A DNA stretch of 64,000 nucleotides from Pseudoalteromonas neustonica (GTDB lineage Bacteria > Pseudomonadota > Gammaproteobacteria > Enterobacterales > Alteromonadaceae). The stretch spans positions 62,001-126,000 of the forward strand of contig NZ_BDDS01000008.1 of NCBI RefSeq assembly GCF_001653135.1, in the 5' to 3' direction. The notes beneath the pieces were generated by a model. It was not told the origin of the DNA and did not search any database. It saw nothing but the letters and a program-made list of their open reading frames with translations. The translations under genes and the position numbers were made by a program. Shown here piece by piece: positions 36,638-45,146 of this stretch; positions within the stretch are counted from its first letter, which is position 1, and each line of letters begins with the position of its first letter.

Positions 36638-37081
36638 ATGAAAAAAATCTCTCTCGCTTTAGCCCTACTAGCTATAACCTCAATGTCACAATCAGCACTT
36701 GCACAAGGTAAGTTTTCCACTGGAGTCGGGCTCTATGAGTTTGGTGGTCATACCGGTGTTAAATATAGATACTCAATTGATGACACACATAAGTTATCTG
36801 CTTCAGCAGGTCTTATAGGTTACTCGTTAGGCTATGAATACACGCTCTCTGAGCATATTACTGCCGGGCTTGCATTAGGCCAGCAAGTTGTTGTTGCTGA
36901 AGATGGTTATCTAGTTGCCAAGTTTAATTATTACTTTCAAGGTGTTGATAGTGCTAGCTGGGTAATAGGTTTAAGCGCAGGCGTAAAAGAAGATGACGGT
37001 GATTGCTTTGTTTTTTGTGAAAAAAAAGACACAGATAAAATAGAAGGAACAATGGGCATACACTTAGGTTATCAATTTTAA
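36638..37081 (+). CDS. Small exported beta-barrel-like protein of unknown function
   Basis: A 147-residue protein with a clear signal peptide (1-22, ALAQ cleavage). It is followed by alternating hydrophobic/polar strands rich in Gly and Tyr (GVGLYEFGGHTGVKYRYSI, AGLIGYSLGYEYTL) and ends in a C-terminal Phe (IHLGYQF), the pattern of small outer-membrane beta-barrels. Two cysteines (GDCFVFCEK) may form a disulfide. I do not recognise a family. AGGAA lies upstream of the start. Confidence 0.75.
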   Translation: MKKISLALALLAITSMSQSALAQGKFSTGVGLYEFGGHTGVKYRYSIDDTHKLSASAGLIGYSLGYEYTLSEHITAGLALGQQVVVAEDGYLVAKFNYYFQGVDSASWVIGLSAGVKEDDGDCFVFCEKKDTDKIEGTMGIHLGYQF

Positions 37082-37125
37082 AAAGGCAGCTAAAACTGCC
37101 CTTTCATTTATTTTAACTAAATAGT

Positions 37126-37195
37126 TAACCGAGCTTCGGATAATACATCCACCTCCAGCTGGAGCTTGGTAAGTACCTTAACCTAAGTTCGGTTA
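37126..37195. repeat. Structured intergenic region at the 3' end of fadL
   Basis: Outer arms TAACCGA (37126-37132) and TCGGTTA (37189-37195) enclose a small CCGA/TCGG hairpin and a perfect 12-base palindrome CTCCAGCTGGAG (37153-37164). It lies between two convergent genes. It may act as a transcript-end structure or be a REP-like unit; there is no strong T-run. Confidence 0.4.
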
Positions 37196-37201
37196 TTTAA
37201 G

Positions 37202-38464
37202 TTAAAACGTGTAGTTATACTGCGCACCAAATAAATATGCGTGGCCATTTGATTCAAATGACCATTGCTGAGCAATATTGTCATTCTCAGTAAATTTTTG
37301 TGTTTTGCCGCGTAAGATACTCATACCAATATCTAAGTTTGATTGCTCACTCATCGTGTAATTCACACCAAACGAGTACCAAAAACGATCCGTATCTGGG
37401 ATTGAAATAGACATATGATTTTTATCGGCTGGTGATTCATCGTAGGCTATACCTGCGCGTAATAATACTGACTTGTTAAACTGGTAATCACCACCAATTG
37501 AGTAACGCATCGCATTTGAGAAGTTTTCATCTTTAGAAAAACCTGGCTGATCACGACCTTCAACATCTGCTTCTAATTTGTCAAAGCTACTCCAACCTGT
37601 CCACATAACGCTATAATGTAAACCTGTTTTATCATCTAATTGATGAGAACCTGAAAACTCTGCAATCGCAGGAAGCGTTATTGCTACGCTGCCTGGAAGA
37701 CTAGCCCCACTCGTGCCACCCATTGTTGGCGGCAACTCACTTGAAAACTCACCATCAAAGGTGATATCGGTTTCACTGCGATAGTTAAAACCAAAACGGC
37801 TATTTTCATCTAACTGATACATAGCACCAACATTCCAACCAAAGCCAGCATCATCACCTTCTAAGTGAGTTGCCTCAGTCTCTGCAGGTAAACCAAATGG
37901 GTTAGCACCAAAGTTTCGGACAATTTTCGCATCAGCATAAATGTAGTTTAAGCCAAGACCAACACTAAATTGATCATTGATCTTATATGAACCACTTACA
38001 TTCATGTTTACAGTCACGATCTCAGTTTCACCCGCAAGCTGACCCGCAGGGTAATTCTCATCAAACTCAGTCGCTAAACCAAAGTTTGAGAATGCGCCAA
38101 AACCAACCGCGAACTTATCATTAATTGGCATTAAAAAATAACCAGCAGGCACAAACGCACTAGGAGCAATACTACTATCATTCAGTGCATTTGGATTTAC
38201 AGCAGCATTACTTGACCCTGTACCCTCTAGGCTTACATCTGGAACGACTGCAATACCAGCTATACTCAGCTGCTTTTCTTTAAATACTGACATCAAGGCA
38301 GGGTTACGTGCAATTACAGACGCATCTTCAGCTATAGCCGCTTCACCTGCATATGCCCGACCAAGGCCTGACGCACTATGTTCTGCAAGTTGAAAAGCTG
38401 CCGCAAAGCTATCAGCCGACATTACAGCAAGTGATGCCGCGATAAGTGTTTTTGTAAGTTTCAT
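37202..38464 (-). CDS. fadL: Long-chain fatty acid outer-membrane transporter FadL
   Basis: Outer-membrane beta-barrel that takes up hydrophobic compounds, mainly long-chain fatty acids. It has 420 residues, a signal peptide (1-22), then the plug signature AFQLAEHSASGLGRAYAGEAAIAEDASVIARNPALM, which corresponds closely to the E. coli N-terminal hatch with its NPA motif. It ends with a barrel strand in YNYTF. It is a single gene with a 285-base upstream region; a CCAAGC/GCTTGG hairpin lies just before the start. No FadR site was identified with confidence. Confidence 0.93.
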   Translation of the reverse strand: MKLTKTLIAASLAVMSADSFAAAFQLAEHSASGLGRAYAGEAAIAEDASVIARNPALMSVFKEKQLSIAGIAVVPDVSLEGTGSSNAAVNPNALNDSSIAPSAFVPAGYFLMPINDKFAVGFGAFSNFGLATEFDENYPAGQLAGETEIVTVNMNVSGSYKINDQFSVGLGLNYIYADAKIVRNFGANPFGLPAETEATHLEGDDAGFGWNVGAMYQLDENSRFGFNYRSETDITFDGEFSSELPPTMGGTSGASLPGSVAITLPAIAEFSGSHQLDDKTGLHYSVMWTGWSSFDKLEADVEGRDQPGFSKDENFSNAMRYSIGGDYQFNKSVLLRAGIAYDESPADKNHMSISIPDTDRFWYSFGVNYTMSEQSNLDIGMSILRGKTQKFTENDNIAQQWSFESNGHAYLFGAQYNYTF

Positions 38465-38749
38465 TATGTGTCCTTAACCAAGCACGACGCTTGGGTTCTC
38501 ATGTATGTTGTTATTATGAGTAATTACTCTATTCAAAACTTTTATACACTACATCAATTTTTTACGAAAAACTGTAACAAAGCGTTAAAAACACACATTT
38601 AAGCGAATATTTAACAGCTAAGTAACAACTTTTTAAAACACATCGGATGAGAGAAAAACAAAACCATTTGCAATTAGTTATCATTTAGATTGACTTGATA
38701 ATTAAGCGCATTTAGACTGGCAAACATATCAAGTGAGGGGATGATCGCT

Positions 38750-39091
38750 ATGGAGATTGGATTAATTATTGCTGCATTAGCATTTTGTGGTGCTAGCGTT
38801 TACTGTTTTTGCAAAGCTAACTTCTGCGCCTGCACTAAAGCGGGTGAATGTGATAATCCAGTAAACCACTATTGGCTAGGAGCAATATTAACGGCGATGG
38901 TCGCATTACTTTGCTGCTGTGCTGCACTGCATTCAGAAAACGGTACATTATTATGGTTATTGCTGATGTGTAGTTGCTTTAGCGGTGCATTACTATCAGC
39001 CAAGCAATCAGCCAAAAGACGTTGTGATAAATCCATCACTAAAAAAGGTGTTAAACCACCAGATGCTCTTTTAACAAACGAGCCAAGTTAA
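38750..39091 (+). CDS. Small cysteine-rich membrane protein of unknown function
   Basis: A 113-residue protein with 12 cysteines. It has a hydrophobic N-terminal segment (2-20) leading into a cysteine cluster (YCFCKANFCACTKAGEC), two further hydrophobic segments (about 41-57, 65-80) with CCC and CSC, and a basic tail. The ATG at 38750 has AGGGG nine bases upstream; the ATG at 38741 directly abuts it and is rejected. The last 41 bases overlap the 3' end of the HD-GYP gene on the other strand. The cysteines suggest metal binding or disulfides, but no known motif is matched. Confidence 0.65.
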   Translation: MEIGLIIAALAFCGASVYCFCKANFCACTKAGECDNPVNHYWLGAILTAMVALLCCCAALHSENGTLLWLLLMCSCFSGALLSAKQSAKRRCDKSITKKGVKPPDALLTNEPS

Positions 39092-40274
39092 GTTGATAAT
39101 CTAGCGGTTTGATACTCGCGAGTATCTTTAGCTCTTGCTCTGACGTATTTAAATCAATGTCTTTTGATGTGACATGGTGGTTATGCTTAGCGTTATAAAA
39201 TACTTTTACTTTCGGTTGAATTGGATTCTTATGGTTTCCTTCTGTGACCAAAGCAAGACGTTCATTGGTTAATTTAACAATAGTACCGACTGGATAGATA
39301 CCTAAACACTTGATGAATCGCTGTACTAACTCATTATCAAACAACAATTTATTACTTAACAAATGACGTAATGCATTTATTGGCTCATCACCAATTTGGT
39401 GCGGCCGATCGGATGTCATTGCATCGTATACATCCACAATTGCCATGATCCTAGCAGGTCGACTAAGTTTCTCTCCTTCTATACCACGCGGATAGCCGCT
39501 ACCATCCAAACGCTCATGATGATTTACTATCATATCTAGCATCAATGGAGTAATACCCTTCTCCCCCTTAACAAGCCCTAAGCTTTGTGCTACATGCTTT
39601 TTAATTGCCTGCATTTCAAGCTTATTAACATCTTCGGACTTTGAGAATATCCCTTGTGGTAGCTTTGCTTGACCTAAGTCATGCAGTAAAGCCCCCATAG
39701 CCAGCTCATGTACTACTGATTCTTTGTACCCTAGGTATTTTGCAAACACAGTGACAAAAATGGCGCAATTAATCATGTGCTGCCAGTTATACATATGCTT
39801 ATCTTTAATGCGCGTTAAAATTGTCATCGCATTGTGATTACGAAATACTGACGCAACAATGTCTTTTGCTATGTCATCAAGCAGCGAAATATTCATTTTT
39901 AAACCCGACGTTATATCGCCATATAACCCTTGTAGTTTACGATTATGCTGCTCATAACTCGTGCTAGCTTTTGCAAACTCTTGCTCTAGTGTAATTATCT
40001 TTTTTATTTTGTCTGTTTGAGTTTTGGAGGTGGGCTTTGTAACGGGTGTTGCTTTTGGCTTTTCTTGATATTTACTCGGAACCCCGACATTACTTTGCGT
40101 AAAATCAATGAGTAACTCCTGTACTCCTTCCGATACCAAACGTTTAATAATCGATTTATCGCGAACTAAACCCCGGGTTTTAATTTTAATGCTATCAATA
40201 CCCTCAAATTGCTTGCTAACACTGTCAACAAACATACCAGGAATAAGTTCTGAAATAGGAAGGGTAATGAGCAT
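39051..40274 (-). CDS. HD-GYP domain cyclic-di-GMP phosphodiesterase
   Basis: A 407-residue protein with an N-terminal DUF3391-type region (PISELIPGMFVDSV, 6-19), a low-complexity Pro/Lys/Thr linker (70-90), and an HD-GYP domain. The HD pair is at 198-199 (LLHDLGQAKLP), and HHERLDGSGYPRGI lies at 252-265 with the intact GYP signature. Such proteins degrade cyclic di-GMP and affect motility and biofilm. No signal peptide or membrane segment is seen, so it is cytoplasmic. It is convergent and overlapping with the Cys-rich gene. Confidence 0.93.
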   Translation of the reverse strand: MLITLPISELIPGMFVDSVSKQFEGIDSIKIKTRGLVRDKSIIKRLVSEGVQELLIDFTQSNVGVPSKYQEKPKATPVTKPTSKTQTDKIKKIITLEQEFAKASTSYEQHNRKLQGLYGDITSGLKMNISLLDDIAKDIVASVFRNHNAMTILTRIKDKHMYNWQHMINCAIFVTVFAKYLGYKESVVHELAMGALLHDLGQAKLPQGIFSKSEDVNKLEMQAIKKHVAQSLGLVKGEKGITPLMLDMIVNHHERLDGSGYPRGIEGEKLSRPARIMAIVDVYDAMTSDRPHQIGDEPINALRHLLSNKLLFDNELVQRFIKCLGIYPVGTIVKLTNERLALVTEGNHKNPIQPKVKVFYNAKHNHHVTSKDIDLNTSEQELKILASIKPLDYQLNLARLLKEHLVV

Positions 40275-40421
40275 ATAAGAATTAATTTATTTCGCTAAAT
40301 GATGATTTTAATTATCAACTATTCAATACAAATGTCTATAACAAAGATAAAGAATACGAAATAGGTATTAATAAGCTGGTGAGGTCAAGAATCGTTATTA
40401 ACTAAACAATAGGAAATTGTT

Positions 40422-40446
40422 CTAGGTCCTAGTGGCTAGGACCTAG
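40422..40446. repeat. CTAGG hairpin between HD-GYP gene and rraB
   Basis: Perfect 11-base arms CTAGGTCCTAG / CTAGGACCTAG around TGG, about 12 bases past the rraB stop. It has no T-run. It is similar in character to the hairpin at 29003, so the two may be members of one REP-like family or simple transcript-end hairpins. Confidence 0.55.
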
Positions 40447-40457
40447 TGATTTACACA

Positions 40458-40793
40458 TTACTCTTGAAAGTAAGTGCCCCAACCATCGTACTCAACGTCG
40501 GTATCTACAGCTAATTTAGCTAGTTTATCAACGTCTTCCATAATAACTTCAACATCTAGCTCTGCTTCAACAACAATATCAAAGCTCCAAATTTTGCTGC
40601 CGTCTTCAAGCTCAAGTTCCGCAGGCTCTTCAACGTCATAGCCAAGTTTAAATGCGGCTAATGCTGCTTGCTCAAGCTTTACAAAATCTTCGCATACAAA
40701 GTGATGCTCAACTTCATAAAGGATCTCTGGATCTGATCCGTCTTCTAGTAACGAAGTTACAATGTCTTCACTAATTTCACGCCAATTTTCCAT
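40458..40793 (-). CDS. rraB: Regulator of ribonuclease E activity B
   Basis: A 111-residue acidic protein that binds and inhibits RNase E. LLEDGSDPEILYEVEHHFVCEDF and AFKLGYDVEEPAELELEDG and the ending VEYDGWGTYFQE match E. coli RraB. It stops right after that block and lacks the acidic extension of about 25 residues present in E. coli. It overlaps the plsC stop by one base (TAATG), giving a plsC-rraB operon. Confidence 0.92.
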   Translation of the reverse strand: MENWREISEDIVTSLLEDGSDPEILYEVEHHFVCEDFVKLEQAALAAFKLGYDVEEPAELELEDGSKIWSFDIVVEAELDVEVIMEDVDKLAKLAVDTDVEYDGWGTYFQE

Positions 40794-41506
40794 TACTTTT
40801 CTCTCACTTGAGCATCTAATTCAGTTATTCTAGCAGCCATTATAGAGTGAATACGTGTTGCGTGTTCACGTGCCCCAATAGTTTTATCGAGGTGCACCGG
40901 CGCTAGCATGTCTATATAGATTGTACCATTGTCCCAACGATTTAGCTTAATGGTTTTATCAGTTGTACTCATACAGACAGGCACAATCGGCACTTCGGCG
41001 TTTAATGCAGTATGAAATGCACCTGTTTTAAATGGTAATAAGCCACGCCCATAGCTACGCGTTCCTTCAGGAAACATCCATACAGATAGACGTTGCTGCT
41101 TTATTTTGTCAGCTGATTTAGAGATAGTACCGGCAGCCTTTGAGCGATTACTTCTATCGATTAAAATATTGCCAGAAAGCCAATATAGCTGCCCAAAAAA
41201 CGGGATCCACTTCAGGCTTTTTTTACCTAAACTTACACAGCTTTTTGGTACCGCCGCGGGTAACGTAAAGATATCATAGTTATTTTGGTGATTAGCCACA
41301 TACACCGCCGGTCCGCTATTTAATAGGTCTGGGTGGCGAGTGATCACTAAATTCACCCCAAGCATTCTGGCCATCGAACCAAACCAACCAGAAATAATGT
41401 GTACATTATTACTATGAAATGGCTTTACAAGGCACAATAACAAACCTAAAACACAGCTAAAAACAATAAATAAAGCCATGATTATTATACGAAAAAAAGC
41501 TAACAA
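40793..41506 (-). CDS. plsC: 1-acyl-sn-glycerol-3-phosphate acyltransferase
   Basis: Inner-membrane enzyme that makes phosphatidic acid from lysophosphatidic acid. Catalytic HX4D is in NHQNNYD, and the other family blocks GKKSLKWIPFFGQLYWLSGNILIDR and WMFPEGTRSYGRGLLPFKTGAFH are nearly identical to E. coli. The start is placed at TTG 41506, since a perfect AGGAGA lies about six bases upstream and the product then aligns with the E. coli N-terminus. The ATG at 41536 would add ten residues. It lies downstream of parC, the usual order. Confidence 0.95.
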   Translation of the reverse strand: MLAFFRIIIMALFIVFSCVLGLLLCLVKPFHSNNVHIISGWFGSMARMLGVNLVITRHPDLLNSGPAVYVANHQNNYDIFTLPAAVPKSCVSLGKKSLKWIPFFGQLYWLSGNILIDRSNRSKAAGTISKSADKIKQQRLSVWMFPEGTRSYGRGLLPFKTGAFHTALNAEVPIVPVCMSTTDKTIKLNRWDNGTIYIDMLAPVHLDKTIGAREHATRIHSIMAARITELDAQVREK

Positions 41507-41703
41507 AGAGACTCTCCTCAAAAATTCAGAGCACATTATATCGTTATTTTAGTCGCTAAACGAGAGTTAAGCGCACACTTGTAAGCTTAAATTAATTTTC
41601 ATATTTCATTTCAACGAACTAGCGAGCCAATCGGTTTCAATTTTAATGCCCTCACTTGATAAAACTTTAGCCTGTATCCTAAATTATTCCAATCACCTCA
41701 AGC

Positions 41704-41735
41704 AAAAACGGCCTGCAAATGCAGGCCGTTTTATT
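41704..41735 (-). terminator. Rho-independent terminator of the parE-parC operon
   Basis: The stem AAAACGGCCTGC / GCAGGCCGTTTT with an AAAT loop lies 15 bases past the parC stop, with A- and T-runs on both sides. Confidence 0.9.
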
Positions 41736-41749
41736 AAGTAGTTACGCGA

Positions 41750-44041
41750 TTATTCATCGCTCGTATCTACATCTATCTCTTCAACAGGGTTAAGCTCAAC
41801 AACGGCTTCATCAACACGCTGTAATCCACGAGGTAATTTATTACCCCTGCGTCCACGTTCGCCATGATAATGCTCTAAATCGCTCGGCTTAAGCGTCAAT
41901 TTACGCTTACCAGCATGTAAAGTAACACTTGTGCCATTTGGCACCACCGCAAGCACTTTTACAAACTCTTCACGTGCTTGAACCTTGGCACTTGGGATGG
42001 AGATAATCTTGTTACCTTTACCTTTACCTAGTTTTGGTAAGTCACGTAATGGGAATAACAACATACGCCCTTCATTTGATATCGCCATGCAGTAATCGCT
42101 GGCTACATCATTAACGCGAATCGGCTCAAGCAACTGCCCGCCTTTTGGTACACTCACTAACGCTTTACCATTTTTGTTCTTACTGACTAAGTCAGCAAAA
42201 TCGGTGATAAATCCATAGCCAGCATCAGAGGCCATAAGCAGTACTTGCTTATCCTCCCCCATAACCACATGTTCAAACGTTGCGCCGGCTGATAAATTAA
42301 AGCGCCCTGTCATAGGCTCACCTTGGCTTCGTGCTGATGGTAAGCTATGTGCGTCAGTTGCAAAGGCTCGTCCGGCAGAATCTAAAAAGACTGATGGTTG
42401 GTTACTCTTACCCCGTGCTGAGGCTTTGTATTCATCACCTGCACGATAACTGAGCCCTGCTACATCCAGATCATGACCTTTACCAACACGTGCCCAGCCT
42501 TTTTCAGACAATACAACGGTTACCGACTCTGATGGTATTAAATCTTTTTCACTTAATGCTTTCGCTTCTAAACGCTCGACTACTGGTGAACGACGATCAT
42601 CACCATACAACTCAGCCGCTTCTTGAATTTCTTTTTTCAGCAATGTCGACATACGACGATCAGAACCAAGCGTTAGCTCTAGCTTATCACGTTCTTTAGC
42701 GAGCTCATCTTGCTCACCGCGAATTTTAAACTCTTCTAATTTAGCTAAATGGCGAAGTTTTAATTCTAATATTGCCTCAGCCTGTATATCTGAAATACCA
42801 AAGCGTTCCATTAATACTGGCTTTGGTTTATCTTCAGCACGTATGATTTCAATTACTTCATCAATATTTAAAAAGGCAGCTAATAAACCTTCTAAAATAT
42901 GTAGTCGCGCTAACACTTTATCCAAACGATACTGTAAACGTCTACGCACTGTTTCGCGGCGAAACACTAACCACTCAGTCAAAATGGTACGCAAGTCTTT
43001 GACTTGCGGACGACCATCAAGGCCAAGCATATTTAAGTTTACGCGGTAGTTTTTTTCCAGATCGGTTGTGGCGAATAAGTGAGCCATTAATGGTTCTGCT
43101 TTAATGCGATTTGAGCGAGGAATAATCACAATACGCGTTGGATTTTCGTGATCAGATTCGTCACGTAAATCAGCTACCATAGGCAGTTTTTTAGCATTCA
43201 TTTGCGCTGCGATTTGCTCTAAAACTTTACCGCCTGAGCATTGATGCGGAAGCGCGGTGATAACAATATCGCCATGCTCTTCGGTATACACCGCACGCAT
43301 TTTAATCGAGCCGCGACCTGTTTGATAAATTTTTTGAATATCAGCTTTGGGGGTGATTATTTCCGCTTCAGTTGGGTAATCCGGTGCGTGAACTAACTCT
43401 AGTATTTCGTTAAGTTCTGCTTTTGGTTTATCTAGTAATAAACAACATGCACTGGCGACTTCACGCACATTGTGCGGCGGGATATCCGTCGCCATACCAA
43501 CTGCAATACCTGTAATGCCATTGAGTAAAATATGCGGTAAACGCGCTGGCAATACTTGTGGCTCATCCATGGTGCCATCAAAGTTTGGCGTCCAATCGAC
43601 GGTGCCTTGACCAAGCTCTTTAAGTAATACTTCTGCAAATTTAGATAATCGTGCTTCTGTGTAACGCATCGCGGCAAAAGACTTAGGGTCATCTGCTGCA
43701 CCCCAGTTGCCTTGCCCATCCACTAGTGGATAACGATAAGAGAACGGCTGCGCCATTAACACCATGGCTTCGTAACAAGCACTATCTCCATGTGGATGGT
43801 ATTTACCTAGCACATCACCGACTGTACGCGCTGATTTTTTATACTTAGCCGCAGACGAAAGACCAAGTTCGCTCATCGCATAAATAATACGACGCTGTAC
43901 TGGTTTTAAGCCATCACCAATATGTGGCAACGCTCTATCCATGATCACATACATGGAATAATTCAAATAGGCGTCTTCGGTAAAACGTCCCATTGTTTGT
44001 TGTTCAATTCCTTGCATTAGCAAGGTATCTGTATCACTCAT
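41750..44041 (-). CDS. parC: DNA topoisomerase IV subunit A
   Basis: Type IIA topoisomerase subunit that cuts DNA to decatenate daughter chromosomes. It has 763 residues from ATG 44041 (a TTG lies one codon earlier). The active-site tyrosine is Tyr127 in [10 protein letters not shown]. The quinolone-resistance region [15 protein letters not shown] carries the wild-type Ser87 and Glu91, so no classical target resistance change is seen. Length and sequence fit ParC rather than GyrA. It is the last gene of a four-gene run that starts with parE. Confidence 0.97.
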   Translation of the reverse strand: MSDTDTLLMQGIEQQTMGRFTEDAYLNYSMYVIMDRALPHIGDGLKPVQRRIIYAMSELGLSSAAKYKKSARTVGDVLGKYHPHGDSACYEAMVLMAQPFSYRYPLVDGQGNWGAADDPKSFAAMRYTEARLSKFAEVLLKELGQGTVDWTPNFDGTMDEPQVLPARLPHILLNGITGIAVGMATDIPPHNVREVASACCLLLDKPKAELNEILELVHAPDYPTEAEIITPKADIQKIYQTGRGSIKMRAVYTEEHGDIVITALPHQCSGGKVLEQIAAQMNAKKLPMVADLRDESDHENPTRIVIIPRSNRIKAEPLMAHLFATTDLEKNYRVNLNMLGLDGRPQVKDLRTILTEWLVFRRETVRRRLQYRLDKVLARLHILEGLLAAFLNIDEVIEIIRAEDKPKPVLMERFGISDIQAEAILELKLRHLAKLEEFKIRGEQDELAKERDKLELTLGSDRRMSTLLKKEIQEAAELYGDDRRSPVVERLEAKALSEKDLIPSESVTVVLSEKGWARVGKGHDLDVAGLSYRAGDEYKASARGKSNQPSVFLDSAGRAFATDAHSLPSARSQGEPMTGRFNLSAGATFEHVVMGEDKQVLLMASDAGYGFITDFADLVSKNKNGKALVSVPKGGQLLEPIRVNDVASDYCMAISNEGRMLLFPLRDLPKLGKGKGNKIISIPSAKVQAREEFVKVLAVVPNGTSVTLHAGKRKLTLKPSDLEHYHGERGRRGNKLPRGLQRVDEAVVELNPVEEIDVDTSDE

Positions 44042-44051
44042 CAAAGCCTAC

Positions 44052-45146
44052 CTAATTTTTTTTATAGCTTACACGGTAGATCACATTGGCATAATCATCG
44101 GAGATCAATAAGCTGCCATCGGCAAGTTCTGCAAAAGCAACCGGACGACCCAATGTTTCTTCGTTTTTCATAAAGCCCGTAATAAACGGCGTGTATTTTA
44201 CCACACGTCCTTGCTCAATGGTGGCAAGCGCCACTTTATATCCAGATTTTTTACTTCGGTTCCACGATCCATGCTCAGCCACGAAAAGCTGTTGCTTATA
44301 ATCAGCAGGAAATTGCTTGCCTTTATAAAAGTGAATCCCTAAAGGAGCTACATGCGCCCCCAATGCCAATGCTGGCGGGCTATATTCAGTAATACTCTTA
44401 TCTCTGCCAAATTCAGGATCTAAGATGGCACCAGCATGTACGTAAGGAAAACCAAAATGCTCCCCTTCGTTTGTTAACCGATTTAGCTCATCAGGTGGTA
44501 TGTCATCGCCCATCATATCTCGGCCATTATCACTAAACCACAATGCTTGTGTACTGGGATGAAAATCAAACCCTACAGAATTACGAACACCTTGCGCTAA
44601 TGTTGTCATTTGTTTGGTGTTGATATCTAAAGAAAATATACGCCCATAACGTTCATCTTCAGCACACACATTACAAGGGACTCCCACAGGTATTATTAAC
44701 TCACCCGATGGCGAAAACCGTAAAAACTTCCAGCCATGATGGCGCTCAGTTGGTAATGCGTCGTACACTACATCGTATTTAGGTGCTTTAAGTTGTGTGT
44801 CAACATTCTTAAAGCGAATAATACGGTGCACTTCTGCTACATATAAATCATTATCTTTAATTGCTAAACCTGATGGCATTGTTAAGCCACTGGCCACCAG
44901 TATTTGTTTATCAGCAACACCATCGCTATTGTGATCAATCAGCGCATACACATTGCCAGCTTTACGTGAGCCAACATACACGATGCCTTTTTTGGAGACT
45001 GCTAGCTGACGTGCATTTTCGACGTCGCGGGCAAAAATATTAATTTTAAAGCCGTCAGCAACACTTAGCTCTTTTAGCATATTTTTTGCTGCTAATGGTG
45101 TACTTAACATACTCAATGCGAGTAATGATGTTAGTAATTTATTCAT
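44052..45146 (-). CDS. PQQ-type sugar (sorbosone-like) dehydrogenase, exported
   Basis: A 364-residue protein with a signal peptide (1-20, PLAAK). It is a six-bladed beta-propeller of the soluble glucose / sorbosone dehydrogenase family: GFKINIFARDVENARQLAVSKKGIVYVGSR, LTMPSGLAIKDNDLYVAEVHRI, HHGWKFLRFSPSGELIIPVGVPCNVC, and HGSWNRSKKSGYKV near the C-terminus. Such enzymes oxidise aldoses in the periplasm with pyrroloquinoline quinone; no pqq synthesis genes are in the window, so cofactor use is unproven. It overlaps the GGDEF gene by 8 bases and ends 10 bases before parC, so it is inside the topoisomerase IV operon. Confidence 0.8.
   Translation of the reverse strand: MNKLLTSLLALSMLSTPLAAKNMLKELSVADGFKINIFARDVENARQLAVSKKGIVYVGSRKAGNVYALIDHNSDGVADKQILVASGLTMPSGLAIKDNDLYVAEVHRIIRFKNVDTQLKAPKYDVVYDALPTERHHGWKFLRFSPSGELIIPVGVPCNVCAEDERYGRIFSLDINTKQMTTLAQGVRNSVGFDFHPSTQALWFSDNGRDMMGDDIPPDELNRLTNEGEHFGFPYVHAGAILDPEFGRDKSITEYSPPALALGAHVAPLGIHFYKGKQFPADYKQQLFVAEHGSWNRSKKSGYKVALATIEQGRVVKYTPFITGFMKNEETLGRPVAFAELADGSLLISDDYANVIYRVSYKKN

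Noticed and set aside
38670..38700. A possible Fur-type site in the fadL upstream region
   Set aside because: The ATTAGTTATCATTTAGAT-like stretch matches the Fur consensus only weakly and neither neighbour is an iron gene.
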